Shown in pieces: positions 18,112-26,506 of a stretch of 64,000 nt of DNA; the first letter of the stretch is position 1; every line of letters begins with the position of its first letter. The stretch spans positions 1,472,501-1,536,500 of the forward strand of contig NZ_CP011387.1 in NCBI RefSeq assembly GCF_001644565.1. Direction: 5' to 3'. Made by a program: the position numbers and the translations under genes. The notes under the pieces were generated by a model. That model saw nothing but the letters and a program-made list of their open reading frames with translations, did no database searches and had not been told where the DNA came from. This DNA comes from Deinococcus puniceus. GTDB lineage: Bacteria; Deinococcota; Deinococci; Deinococcales; Deinococcaceae.

Positions 18112-19488
18112 TTACACCCAGTCCTTGAATATATTTTTGATGCGTTCTCCAAAGCTCGGCTTGTCTTTTTTGGGCAGGGCCGTCGGATCAGGCTTCGCTG
18201 GGGGAATGACGGGGCCACCGTCGTTTGACGGGACAGGTGCCGCTACAGGTGCGGTGACCAGAGTCCCGTTGCCCGCGCTGACGGGCGCTGGGGTGCCCTG
18301 TTGCCCGGTGTCCATGCCCTCAAAAATCATGTCGGGTACTTTGCCGTCTTCCCCGATGCCGTACAGCACCAGACCGACGCTGGCCGCGTGGGCCGGGCTA
18401 CTGACGATGTCGCTGAGGCCGCCGATGCCGCGAGGACGGCCCACCCGCACGGGCAAGCGGAACCGGTCACGGGCCAGCTCTGCACTGCCCCGAAGCTGCG
18501 ACGCGCCGCCCGTGATGACCACTGTCTGGGCCACGAGTTCCACTGGCCCCAACGCCTGATCAATCTCGTCGCGGATCATGCCGTAAATCTCGGCGATGCG
18601 CGGCTTGATGATGCGTGAGAGTTCGAAGGCGCTGATGGCGTGGGTGCTGCCCGATGCGGTGGTGATTTCCAGAGTCAGGTCTTGATCGGCCAGTTCGGGC
18701 AGGGCCGCGCCGTACTTGCGCTTCACGTTCTCGGCTTCCTCAATAGGAATCTTCAGAATTTGGGCCAAGTCCGCCGTGACGTGTTCGCCGCCAATCGGAA
18801 TGCTGGCGCTGTGGGCGAGGTTGCCGCGCTTGAACACGCCCACGTCGGTGGTGCCGCCGCCCATGTCGATCACGATGACCGTCTGGGTCTGCTCCAGCGC
18901 TTCTAGCGTCGCCAGCCCGGAGGCCAACGCGTGCAGCACGAAACCGTCCACTTTCAGGCCTGCTTCCTGTACGCAGCGGCGCAGATTCAGCAGCGGCCCA
19001 GCGGTTCCGGCCACGATATGCACGTCCACTTCCAGCCTCACGCCGTGCATCCCCACCGGGCTCTTGATGCCTTCCTGTCCGTCTACCACGTATTCCTGTG
19101 GCAGCGTATGAATAATTTCAAGGTTAGGATCGAGCGGCACGGCGCGGGCGTTCTCTATGGCGCGGTCTACGTCGGGTTGGGCAATTTCTTGGTTGCGGCG
19201 AATGGCGGCCAGCCCATGACTGGTAATGGCTTTGGCATGGTTGCCCGCCACACTGACGAACACACTGCCCACTTTTACACCGCTGACGCGCTCTGCGGCG
19301 GCCACCGATTGCCGGATGGCGTGGGTAGCACGCTCCAAGTTCACCACGCTGCCGCGTTTCATGCCTTCGCTGGGCACGCTGCCCTGCCCGATGATGTCGA
19401 GAGTACCGCCGGGTGCGATTTCCCCGATGACGGTGGTGATTTTCGTGGTGCCGATATCGAGGCCCACAATGATTGAATTTTCCTTCAT
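18112..19488 (-). CDS. ftsA: Cell division protein FtsA
   Basis: FtsA is the actin-like protein that tethers FtsZ to the membrane. The 458-aa product has VGLDIGTTKITTVIGE (phosphate 1), VIDMGGGTTDVGVF (phosphate 2), VVITGGASQL (adenosine) and, after a proline-rich linker, the amphipathic membrane-targeting helix SFGERIKNIFKDWV at the C terminus. The ATG at 19488 overlaps the ftsQ stop (ATGA); seven extra upstream codons are less likely. A terminator follows its stop. Confidence 0.96.
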   Translation of the reverse strand: MKENSIIVGLDIGTTKITTVIGEIAPGGTLDIIGQGSVPSEGMKRGSVVNLERATHAIRQSVAAAERVSGVKVGSVFVSVAGNHAKAITSHGLAAIRRNQEIAQPDVDRAIENARAVPLDPNLEIIHTLPQEYVVDGQEGIKSPVGMHGVRLEVDVHIVAGTAGPLLNLRRCVQEAGLKVDGFVLHALASGLATLEALEQTQTVIVIDMGGGTTDVGVFKRGNLAHSASIPIGGEHVTADLAQILKIPIEEAENVKRKYGAALPELADQDLTLEITTASGSTHAISAFELSRIIKPRIAEIYGMIRDEIDQALGPVELVAQTVVITGGASQLRGSAELARDRFRLPVRVGRPRGIGGLSDIVSSPAHAASVGLVLYGIGEDGKVPDMIFEGMDTGQQGTPAPVSAGNGTLVTAPVAAPVPSNDGGPVIPPAKPDPTALPKKDKPSFGERIKNIFKDWV

Positions 19489-20225
19489 TCTTGGACGCTC
19501 ACCCCCCACGGGTAGATGTTGATTTTTTTGTTTGGGTACATGCTGATACTCCCAGCATACTTTACGAGGGATTTCAGATCACCGCTCCACACCGCGCCGA
19601 GTCCCGTGTTGACCGTGACCCCCGACGGCGTATAGGCAACCGATTGCACAGTGTAGCGCGATAAAAGCTGCGTGACGTAGAGGGCGTCTGCTAGGCGGTC
19701 TGGCCCCCAACCTCCCAGAAGGGGCAATTTGCTGTTGGGGGCCGCGCCGGGCAGGAGCGTTCCATCCGCGGCCAGAGTCACGATGCTGCCGTCCGGGCGC
19801 TTCCAGCGGGCGTAGGGCCTACGTTCCACGATCTCCACACTGACAGCATCTGGGAACGTTTCGACGATTTTTGCTGACAGTATCCAAGGATGGTTGGCAA
19901 GTGTCCGCGCCCGCCACGCGCCGTAGTACAGCCACCCGAACTGCGGCGTCAGGCCCGCAAGCTCCTGCACCCGCGCCTCCGACAGTTGGCTGTTGCCTGC
20001 GACTGTGACTGTGCGTATGGGTAAGGCGAACCAAGCACCCGCCAGAGCGGCGGCAGTCAGGGTCAGGCCCAACGCTGTCCAGAGGCGGGTGCGGCGCGGC
20101 TTGGGTGGAGGAGGGAGAGGAGCGGGTTCTGGCTGCGGCTCCGGTACAACAACAGGTGTCATGAGGGGTTCAGGCAAATCCGGCACAATTCGGCGGTTGC
20201 CCTCACCCACCTTGCGTGCGCTCAC
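19485..20225 (-). CDS. ftsQ: Cell division protein FtsQ
   Basis: FtsQ (DivIB) is a bitopic divisome protein. The 246-aa product has a proline-rich cytoplasmic start, one transmembrane helix (LWTALGLTLTAAALAGAWFA) near residue 60, a POTRA domain beginning IRTVTVAGNSQLSEARVQEL and a beta domain (VEIVERRPYARWKRPDG). The GTG at 20225 is chosen because it overlaps the murB stop (GTGA) and has GGAG 6 nt upstream. Its stop overlaps ftsA, so the chain murC-murB-ftsQ-ftsA is translationally coupled. Confidence 0.92.
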   Translation of the reverse strand: MSARKVGEGNRRIVPDLPEPLMTPVVVPEPQPEPAPLPPPPKPRRTRLWTALGLTLTAAALAGAWFALPIRTVTVAGNSQLSEARVQELAGLTPQFGWLYYGAWRARTLANHPWILSAKIVETFPDAVSVEIVERRPYARWKRPDGSIVTLAADGTLLPGAAPNSKLPLLGGWGPDRLADALYVTQLLSRYTVQSVAYTPSGVTVNTGLGAVWSGDLKSLVKYAGSISMYPNKKINIYPWGVSVQE

Positions 20226-21127
20226 GCTTGCTCCAGACCATGTTGCTCCGGCCAAAGTTCATATTCCAGTTCCATCGGCACAGGAACGCGGCTGCGGATG
20301 GCGTCCAGCAGGGCGTGGACATCAGCACTGGTGGCCCCGCCCAAATTCACGATGAAGTTGGCATGTTCGGGGGCGATCATGGCGTTTCCGGCCCGCAGTC
20401 CCTTGAGGCCCGCCTCATCTATCAGTTTTCCGGCACTCACGCCGCCCGGATTTTTGAAGGCACACCCCGGAGTTTTCATCTTGGGCTGACCCTTACGGGC
20501 ATTGTCGGCAAAGTTCATGGCGTCCAACACGGCGTCGGGTGTGCTTGGCCGTAACTTCAGGCGCACCCGCGACACGATATGGTTACGCGGAATGCCGCTG
20601 TCGCGGTAGCCCCACTTCAGATCGTCCGGCGTGACTTGCCGCGTGCCTTCCGGCGTCACGATTTCCAGCGTGTGCAGGCCGTCGAACATCTCGCCGTAGC
20701 GCGTGCCCGCGTTCATCCACACCGCGCCGCCCACCTGCGCCGGAATGCCCACCGTGCCTTCTAGGTTAGACCAACCCAGCTTTTGCAGCTTGCGAATCAG
20801 CCCCGGCAGGGGTACGCCGCCGCCCACCCAACCCGTAATGATCTGATCGGGCGTGCTGAGGGCCGGGTCAGGCTCCAAGTCGGCCTCGGCCAGCGGCCCC
20901 GTGAGGCGAATCACGCGCTCGCGCAGGCCCTCGTCGGCAATGACCAGATTGCTGCCGCCGCCCAGAATTCGGTAGGGCTGGCTCATGGCCTCGGCCAGTT
21001 GCTCGTGCGTAGAGACGAACCAAACCTCGGCCTCGCCGCCCACGCCTAGCGTGGTGTAGCGGGCCAGCGGCAGGCGTTCCACCCGCGCTCCGGTGCGGCT
21101 GATCGGAACAGGTTCGGAAGCCGTCAC
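20222..21127 (-). CDS. murB: UDP-N-acetylenolpyruvoylglucosamine reductase
   Basis: MurB is a flavoprotein that reduces the enolpyruvyl group with NADPH to give UDP-MurNAc in the cytoplasm. The 301-aa sequence shows TTLGVGGEAEVW, LGGGSNLVIADEGL (FAD binding), GIPAQVGGAVWMNAGTRYGE, the RDSGIPRN arginine segment and GCAFKNPGGVSAGKLIDEAG. The GTG start at 21127 forms a GTGA overlap with the murC stop, and the murB stop overlaps ftsQ in the same way. Confidence 0.96.
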   Translation of the reverse strand: MTASEPVPISRTGARVERLPLARYTTLGVGGEAEVWFVSTHEQLAEAMSQPYRILGGGSNLVIADEGLRERVIRLTGPLAEADLEPDPALSTPDQIITGWVGGGVPLPGLIRKLQKLGWSNLEGTVGIPAQVGGAVWMNAGTRYGEMFDGLHTLEIVTPEGTRQVTPDDLKWGYRDSGIPRNHIVSRVRLKLRPSTPDAVLDAMNFADNARKGQPKMKTPGCAFKNPGGVSAGKLIDEAGLKGLRAGNAMIAPEHANFIVNLGGATSADVHALLDAIRSRVPVPMELEYELWPEQHGLEQA

Positions 21128-22644
21128 GCACTCACCTCAGCCGAGTCCAGCGCTACCACTTCACGGGCCAGCTTCCACACATCGCCCGCGCCCATCGTCA
21201 CGATGATGTCGGCAGGCTGGGCCGACTCGCGCACGTAGCGCACAACTTCGGCCCGGTCTGGCATGTACGTTACGCCGCCGTGTCCGTTGTCCGTCATTCG
21301 GCCCGAAATCAGCGTGGCGTGAATGCCTTCTATCGGGTCTTCGGAAGCGGCGGCAATATCGAGCAGCAGCACTTCATCAGCGTCCATCAGGGCGTCGGCC
21401 AAGCGGGGCCAAGACTGCTGGGTTCGCAGGTAGCGGTGAGGCTGAAACACCACCCGCACGCGCCTCCCGGTTTGACGGGCCGCTTGTACGGCGGCGGCGA
21501 CTTTGGTGGCGTTGTGGGCGTAATCGTCCACTACCAGCGCCCCACCCGCTTCCCCCCGCGCCGTGCCGATGTGCTGCCAGCGGCGTCCCGGCCCCCGGAA
21601 AGCGGCCAACGCTGTGGCTGCGGCCTCAAAATTCCCGCCGTACAGGTGCGTGACGGCCAAGGCTGCCAGCGCGTTCAGCACGTTGTGCGTTCCTGGCAGG
21701 CCCACCCGCGCCTCGCCCAATTCCTGACCCTGCCAAGTCACCGTAAAGGCCGTGCCGTCCGGGTCAGGGCGCACATTCACGGCGCGGTAATCAGCCCCCT
21801 GTGCCTGTCCATAGGTCAGCTGTTCGGGTGCGCCGCCCGTCAGTTCTTCCAGCCCCGGCCAATCGGCGCAGGCCAGCACCCGCCGCGACTGAGACACGAA
21901 GCGGGCGAATCCGGCGTGCTGTTCTTCTACCGTGTTCCAGTACGTGGCGATGTTACCGCCCACATGGTCATCCTCGGCGTTGGTGAACACGGCAGTTTCG
22001 CAGCCCAGCAGGGCAAAGGCCCGGTCAGATTCGTCCACTTCGGCCACAAAGGGGCCAGCGCCCACCCGCGCATTGCTGCCGAATTCGGGCACGATGCCGC
22101 CCACGAACGCCGCCGGATCGAGGCCCGCGCCCTGCATGGCAATGGCGATCATGGAGGTGGTAGTGGTTTTGCCGTGCGTGCCGATCACGCCGATGCTGGG
22201 GCCAGCCGACAGCAATTCGTCCAGCAGCGACATGCGGGGCTGCACCCGCACGCCCGCCGCCAACGCCGCCAGCACTTCCGGGTGGTCTTTGGGTACGGCT
22301 TCAGAGGCCACCAGCACGTCTACCCGGCCATAGGGCTGGGCCGTAATATGTGCCGCGTCGTGGTGCTGGGCCACCAGGATTCCCTCAGAGGTCAGTTGGG
22401 CGGTCAGCTCGGAACTCTGGGCGTCGCAGCCGCTGACCCGCAGGCCACGCGCTGCCAGCAAGCGGGCAAAAGCACTCATGCCGATGCCGCCGATGCCCAT
22501 CAGATGGTAGTGACGCGCGGGGGTGTGTTCGGACTCGGGCAAGTCGGAGAGGGGCAAATCAGATTGGGGGAGATAGGCGGATTCGGAGCGTCCAGCAGCC
22601 GGGGCGGGCATGGACGGGGCAGAAGCAGGGGCAGGGTCAGTCAT
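21124..22644 (-). CDS. murC: UDP-N-acetylmuramate--L-alanine ligase
   Basis: MurC adds L-alanine to UDP-MurNAc using ATP. The 506-aa product has a Ser/Pro-rich start of about 45 residues, then YHLMGIGGIGMSAFARLLAA (UDP binding), VIGTHGKTTTTSMIA (ATP P-loop), EVDESDRAFALL, and VVDDYAHNATKVAAAV and VFQPHRYLRT of the Mur ligase C-terminal domain. The N-terminal extension is longer than usual. The ATG at 22644 lies 20 nt before repetitive spacer DNA with no clear ribosome site, so a later start near the conserved fold is possible. Confidence 0.94.
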   Translation of the reverse strand: MTDPAPASAPSMPAPAAGRSESAYLPQSDLPLSDLPESEHTPARHYHLMGIGGIGMSAFARLLAARGLRVSGCDAQSSELTAQLTSEGILVAQHHDAAHITAQPYGRVDVLVASEAVPKDHPEVLAALAAGVRVQPRMSLLDELLSAGPSIGVIGTHGKTTTTSMIAIAMQGAGLDPAAFVGGIVPEFGSNARVGAGPFVAEVDESDRAFALLGCETAVFTNAEDDHVGGNIATYWNTVEEQHAGFARFVSQSRRVLACADWPGLEELTGGAPEQLTYGQAQGADYRAVNVRPDPDGTAFTVTWQGQELGEARVGLPGTHNVLNALAALAVTHLYGGNFEAAATALAAFRGPGRRWQHIGTARGEAGGALVVDDYAHNATKVAAAVQAARQTGRRVRVVFQPHRYLRTQQSWPRLADALMDADEVLLLDIAAASEDPIEGIHATLISGRMTDNGHGGVTYMPDRAEVVRYVRESAQPADIIVTMGAGDVWKLAREVVALDSAEVSA

Positions 22645-22676
22645 AGGTTGGGGGGTTCAGGTGGGGCGGTACAACC

Positions 22677-22756
22677 AAACAGCGTTACTTGCAAGTAGCG
22701 TTACTTCCAAACAGTGTCACTTCAAAACAATGTTGCTTACAGATGGTGCTACTTGA
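22677..22756. repeat. Five tandem 16-nt repeats between murG and murC
   Basis: Five directly adjacent 16-nt units start at 22677, 22693, 22709, 22725 and 22741: AAACAGCGTTACTTGC, AAGTAGCGTTACTTCC, AAACAGTGTCACTTCA, AAACAATGTTGCTTAC and AGATGGTGCTACTTGA. The last unit contains the murG stop codon. The remaining murG-murC spacer holds only a short G-rich stretch. Confidence 0.85.
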
Positions 22757-23978
22757 GATGCCGCTCGATCAGGTCTGCAAAGCGGTCTGCGGCCCCCACA
22801 GGAGAGCGCGACAGGGCCGCCGCCCGCATGGCGGTTCGCGTGCCTGACGCCGCACACTCTAACACCGCATCCCCCAGAGCCTCGCCCACGCGGTGCTGCT
22901 CGACCATTCGGCCCGCGCCCGCTGCCTGCACCGCCGCCGCGTTGTGGTATTGGTGGTTTTCTGCCGATTCGGGCAGAGGAATCATGATCACGGGTACGCC
23001 GTGAAAGGCGGCTTCGGCCAGCGTGCCTGTGCCCGCACGCGTGATCGCCAAATCTGCCGCAGACCACGCTGCCACCGCGTCCACGTACCCGGTTGGGTGA
23101 TACCAGCCCAAGTCCTGCACGCGGGGGGCCACTTCGCCCAGCCAGCGCGGCCCGGTGGAATGAATGACCTGTACGGCGGGGCTGTCGTTCAGGACAGGAC
23201 TGTTTGAAGAAGGCAGCCCGGTAAAATCCAGATCGATCTGGGTCAGCACGCCCCCGGCCCGCAGTTCTCCTCTGGCCCCCGTACTCACGGGCGTACTCAT
23301 CTGAGAGATGCCGCCGCCCGCGCCCGCGCCCAAGAGACCCTCTTCGCCCAATACATGCCGCAACGTGTCGGGCACGGCATTGTTGAGGGCCAACGATCCC
23401 TGAGAACCGCCCATGACCAGCAAGGTCAGCGGGCCGTCTTGCAAACCCAACTGGGCCAGAGCGTCGGCGCGGCTCATGCGGGTTTCGCGGGTGGGCATGC
23501 CGACCATCGTGGCTTTGGCGAGCGGCAATCCGATCACACGCTCGTAGGCGGTTCCCACCGCTTTGGCCCGGTACACCGCCAACCGTTGCGTCAGCCCCAG
23601 CCGCGCATTTTGTTCGTGCAGCACGGTAGGAAGGCCCAAGCTTTGGGCAGCCAACACTCCGGGCAAGCTGGCAAACCCGCCGTAACCCACCACCACGACG
23701 GGTTTGAGGCGGCTCAAGACAGCCCGCGCCTGTGCCAATCCCTGCCCAGCCTTCAGCAGTTCGCGGGGATCGGGGCGGCCTTGCCCACTGCGGGCCAGTT
23801 TTCCGGCGTCCACACCCTCGAACGGCAAGCCTTGTTCGGCGGCCACGCGCTCCTCCATGCCGTCCCGCTGCCCCAAGATCAGCGCCGTGTGCCCCCGCGC
23901 CATTAACGCCCGTGCCGTCGCCACCGCCGGGTAAATGTGCCCGCCCGTGCCGCCCGTTGCCATGACTATCAAACTCAC
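22749..23978 (-). CDS. murG: Lipid II synthase MurG, with an internal insertion
   Basis: MurG transfers GlcNAc to lipid I, making lipid II at the inner membrane face. The 409-aa product has VMATGGTGGHIYPAVATARA, VVGYGGFASLPGVLAA, LHEQNARLGLTQR, LLVMGGSQGSLALN, and the donor-site region AITRAGTGTLAEAAFHGVP then PLPESAENHQYHNA. It is about 50 residues longer than usual because of a low-complexity Gly/Ser/Thr-rich insert at about residues 214-267 between the two sugar-binding lobes. The GTG at 23978 has AGGTGA upstream. It heads the murG-murC-murB-ftsQ-ftsA run. Confidence 0.93.
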   Translation of the reverse strand: MSLIVMATGGTGGHIYPAVATARALMARGHTALILGQRDGMEERVAAEQGLPFEGVDAGKLARSGQGRPDPRELLKAGQGLAQARAVLSRLKPVVVVGYGGFASLPGVLAAQSLGLPTVLHEQNARLGLTQRLAVYRAKAVGTAYERVIGLPLAKATMVGMPTRETRMSRADALAQLGLQDGPLTLLVMGGSQGSLALNNAVPDTLRHVLGEEGLLGAGAGGGISQMSTPVSTGARGELRAGGVLTQIDLDFTGLPSSNSPVLNDSPAVQVIHSTGPRWLGEVAPRVQDLGWYHPTGYVDAVAAWSAADLAITRAGTGTLAEAAFHGVPVIMIPLPESAENHQYHNAAAVQAAGAGRMVEQHRVGEALGDAVLECAASGTRTAMRAAALSRSPVGAADRFADLIERHLK

Positions 23979-24070
23979 CGGATCACCTGACTCATTGGGG
24001 GGAAGTGTAGCGCCGGGGGCGGGGGGGCGTGGGATGTGGGTTGTCTGCTGTGGGGTGGGATGTGTTTAGA

Positions 24071-24124
24071 ACGTGGATCGTGGAACGTGGAAACAGCCCA
24101 ACCACGATCTACGATCCACGCTCC
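24071..24124. repeat. Hairpin repeat, family C copy 1
   Basis: ACGTGGATCGTGGAACGTGG faces CCACGATCTACGATCCACG across AAACAGCCCAA, forming a long hairpin between the AIM24 gene and murG. A shorter relative with the loop in inverse orientation lies at 26243-26280. Confidence 0.65.
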
Positions 24125-24162
24125 TGTTCTCCTACGCCCGACAAACCACAACTGATAGCCGT

Positions 24163-24915
24163 TCAGTCAAACAAGTCGCTGATCCCGCCCCCCTTGCTCT
24201 CGCCGCCCACACCCTGCTCAAATTCCTCGTAGGGCTGCACCACCACGAAGCCGTCGCCCTGAAACACCATCTGATACGTTTCGCCGCCGCCGCGCCCAAA
24301 AATAGAGCGCAGGCTGGAATCCACGCGCAGTTGGGGCGTCAGGTTGCCGCTCCATGCAACGGTGGCGTTGGGATCGGTAAACAGGGGTTCGTTGGGCGTC
24401 ACGCGCAGGGTTAGCGGCTTGCCGTGACTGAGGATGGCCACCAGTCCGTGCCCCTGCACCTTCACGCTGAACAGGCCGCCCGCCGCCATACCCGCGATCC
24501 GGCGGTGCATGGTGATGTCGTATTTCACGCTGTCCTCGAAAGCCAGCAGGTCATTGCCGCTGACGTTCAGGGTGTCGCCTTGCAGCCGCAAAATACTGAC
24601 TTCTTTGCCCTGATCGGCCAGATACACCACGCCGCGCCCCTCGATTTTGGCGAGCGGACTCATCTCCTGACTCACGGCGCGTTTCAGGGCTTTCATCAGG
24701 CCGCCCTCTAGCGTGCCCTCGCGTTTGAAATTCAGATTGCCCTTGTAGGCGATCATCGCGCCCAACTTGCTCCAGATGCGGCCATCCACGCGGGCTTCGA
24801 GCATCTTGCTGCTTTCCAGCTCAAACACGTCGCCGGGATTGTCGCGCTCGGCGGTCTGCACCAAAAAGTCACGGAGGTTGTAGCTGCCATCGGCACCGGG
24901 GGTCATGTTGGTCAT
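24163..24915 (-). CDS. AIM24 family (TIGR00266-like) protein
   Basis: A 250-aa cytoplasmic protein of the AIM24/TIGR00266 beta-helical family: EARVDGRIWSKLGAMIAYKG, LRLQGDTLNVSGNDLLAFED, VKYDITMHRRIAGMAAGGLF, VKVQGHGLVAILSHGKPL and a Gly/Ser-rich end. The bacterial function is not established; these proteins are often called mitochondrial-biogenesis homologues by similarity only. The ATG at 24915 is the first that gives the family-like start; a second lies three codons on. It has no clear Shine-Dalgarno and sits 74 nt after the aminotransferase stop on the same strand, so the two may share a transcript. Confidence 0.85.
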   Translation of the reverse strand: MTNMTPGADGSYNLRDFLVQTAERDNPGDVFELESSKMLEARVDGRIWSKLGAMIAYKGNLNFKREGTLEGGLMKALKRAVSQEMSPLAKIEGRGVVYLADQGKEVSILRLQGDTLNVSGNDLLAFEDSVKYDITMHRRIAGMAAGGLFSVKVQGHGLVAILSHGKPLTLRVTPNEPLFTDPNATVAWSGNLTPQLRVDSSLRSIFGRGGGETYQMVFQGDGFVVVQPYEEFEQGVGGESKGGGISDLFD

Positions 24916-24989
24916 GCTGTGGGGTACGGAGGGAAGGTGAGTTGAGTTCCCATAGTGGGTGGGGGAAATGAAGTGGAGATTAAGACCGT

Positions 24990-26174
24990 CTAGTCTGTAC
25001 CCTGCCCTTCCAGCACCCCGCCGATCCGCCACAGCACTTCCCCGATCTGCTCCAAACTGGTGGCGTAACTGAGGCGCACTTGCCCCGGAGCGCCGAAATC
25101 GGTGCCGGGAACCACGGCCACGCGGCCTTCATCCAGAATCAGGCGGGCGGCTTCCAACTCGTCCGGGTGCAGCCGGGTGGTATCGGCCATCACGTAAAAA
25201 GCCCCCTGCGGCGTGGGCGTGGGCAGCCCTAGCGCATTCAGGCCAGACACGATGGCGTCGCGGCGTTGGCGGTAGGCGGTGCGGGCCATCCCGATAAATT
25301 CCGTCGTCGCTTCATGCTGCTCCAGCGCGGCGAGGGCAGCATATTGGCTGATGCTGCTGGCATTGCTCGTGCTTTGAGACTGAATGGCGTTCATGGCGGC
25401 AATCACCGCTTTTGGCCCGCCTGCATAGCCGATGCGCCAGCCCGTCATGGCATAGGCCTTGCTTGCCCCGTTGATGGTCAGCGTGTGATCGGGGGCATAC
25501 GTGCCGATGCTGACCTGCTCGGCGTCGTACACCAGATGCTCATACATTTCGTCGGTCACGATCATCAGGCCGTGCCGCACCGCGAGGTCTGCCACCGCCC
25601 GCAGCACATCGGGCGGAAACACTGCGCCAGTGGGGTTGCCGGGGCTGTTCAGAATAATCATGCGGGTGCGCGGCGTAATCCGGGCTTCCACCTCTGCCGG
25701 ATCGAGCATGAACCCCGTTTCTGGCGTGGTGGGCACTGCCACCGGAACCGCCCCGGTAAACGCCACCATTTCCGGGTAACTGACCCAGTACGGCGCGGGA
25801 ATCAGCACCTCGTCGCCGGGATTCAGCAGGGCGAAAAAGGCATTGAAGAGGGCCTGTTTGCCGCCACTGGTCACGGTCACGGCGTCGGGCGCGTAGCTCA
25901 GGCCATTTTCCCGCGCAAACTTGGCGCTGATGGCCTCGCGCAGTTCGGGGATGCCGTTCACGCCTGTGTACTTGGTTTTGCCTGATTCGATCGCTGCAAC
26001 AGCCGCCGCCTTGATGTGCGCGGGTGTATCGAAATCCGGCTCGCCCACGCTCATGCTGATCACGTCTATGCCCGCCCGCCGCAGTTCTAGGGCGCGGGTG
26101 GTGACGGCCACCGTCGAGGAAGGCTTGAGGCTTTGGGCGCGTCCGGACAGGCGAAACGGGGCGGCAGTGGTCAT
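24990..26174 (-). CDS. Aspartate aminotransferase (class I/II PLP enzyme)
   Basis: A 394-aa PLP aminotransferase that exchanges amino groups between aspartate (or a related amino acid) and 2-oxoglutarate. Motifs are ISMSVGEPDFDTP, SGGKQALFNAFFALLNPGDE, APYWVSYPEMV, LNSPGNPTGAVF, TDEMYEHLVYD and the lysine-bearing loop INGASKAYAMTGWRIGYAGG. It resembles the Thermus-type subgroup. A much longer in-frame reading to 26564 runs through the MITE and is rejected; the ATG at 26174 follows TACACT by 6 nt, a leaderless signal. Confidence 0.92.
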   Translation of the reverse strand: MTTAAPFRLSGRAQSLKPSSTVAVTTRALELRRAGIDVISMSVGEPDFDTPAHIKAAAVAAIESGKTKYTGVNGIPELREAISAKFARENGLSYAPDAVTVTSGGKQALFNAFFALLNPGDEVLIPAPYWVSYPEMVAFTGAVPVAVPTTPETGFMLDPAEVEARITPRTRMIILNSPGNPTGAVFPPDVLRAVADLAVRHGLMIVTDEMYEHLVYDAEQVSIGTYAPDHTLTINGASKAYAMTGWRIGYAGGPKAVIAAMNAIQSQSTSNASSISQYAALAALEQHEATTEFIGMARTAYRQRRDAIVSGLNALGLPTPTPQGAFYVMADTTRLHPDELEAARLILDEGRVAVVPGTDFGAPGQVRLSYATSLEQIGEVLWRIGGVLEGQGTD

Positions 26175-26242
26175 GGCGAGAGTGTACCCGGCAGCCTGAA
26201 ACACGGTGGGGCGGAATCTATGCGAGTGGAGTAGAGGAAAAC

Positions 26243-26280
26243 AGGATCGTGGAGCGTGGTTTGGCTGTTCCCACGCTCCC
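26243..26280. repeat. Hairpin repeat, family C copy 2
   Basis: GGATCGTGGAGCGTGG faces CCACGCTCC across TTTGGCTGTTC. The loop is close to the reverse complement of the copy at 24071-24124. Confidence 0.55.
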
Positions 26281-26390
26281 TCTGTTCCTTCCTTCAGACT
26301 GCTCAGCAGGTCGAAGTTCATCTCCAGAGTTACCGAACGAAGCGGTTGGGGCGGTGTTCTGGACACGCGCACTGTGAGGTGCAGCGTACT

Positions 26391-26506
26391 TATAGCAGTT
26401 GTCATAATAATGACCGAGCGAAGCGAGTGAATTTGACTGAGCAGGACGGAGAAAGGAGCCACCGAAAGTCTCTTTTTTCGGTGGCGTAATTCGGAGAACT
26501 GCTCTA
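26391..26506. mobile_element. MITE-like element, copy 1 (116 bp, TA-flanked)
   Basis: Ends are TATAGCAGTTGTC and GAGAACTGCTCTA, inverted and bounded by TA. The interior carries ATGACCGAGCGAAGCGAGTG, GCAGGACGGAGAAAGGAGCC and a CCACCGAAA/TTTCGGTGG hairpin. Two relatives occur at 47733-47869 and 58034-58171; this copy lacks a segment of roughly 22 nt. The right TA forms part of the stop codon of the adjacent gene. Confidence 0.75.

Noticed and set aside
21280..22698. 472-aa open frame on the plus strand
   Set aside because: Antisense to murC and runs through the tandem repeat spacer; composition is typical of a shadow frame.
22677..22756. CRISPR array
   Set aside because: The 16-nt units are directly adjacent with no spacers and are too degenerate; no cas gene is in the window.
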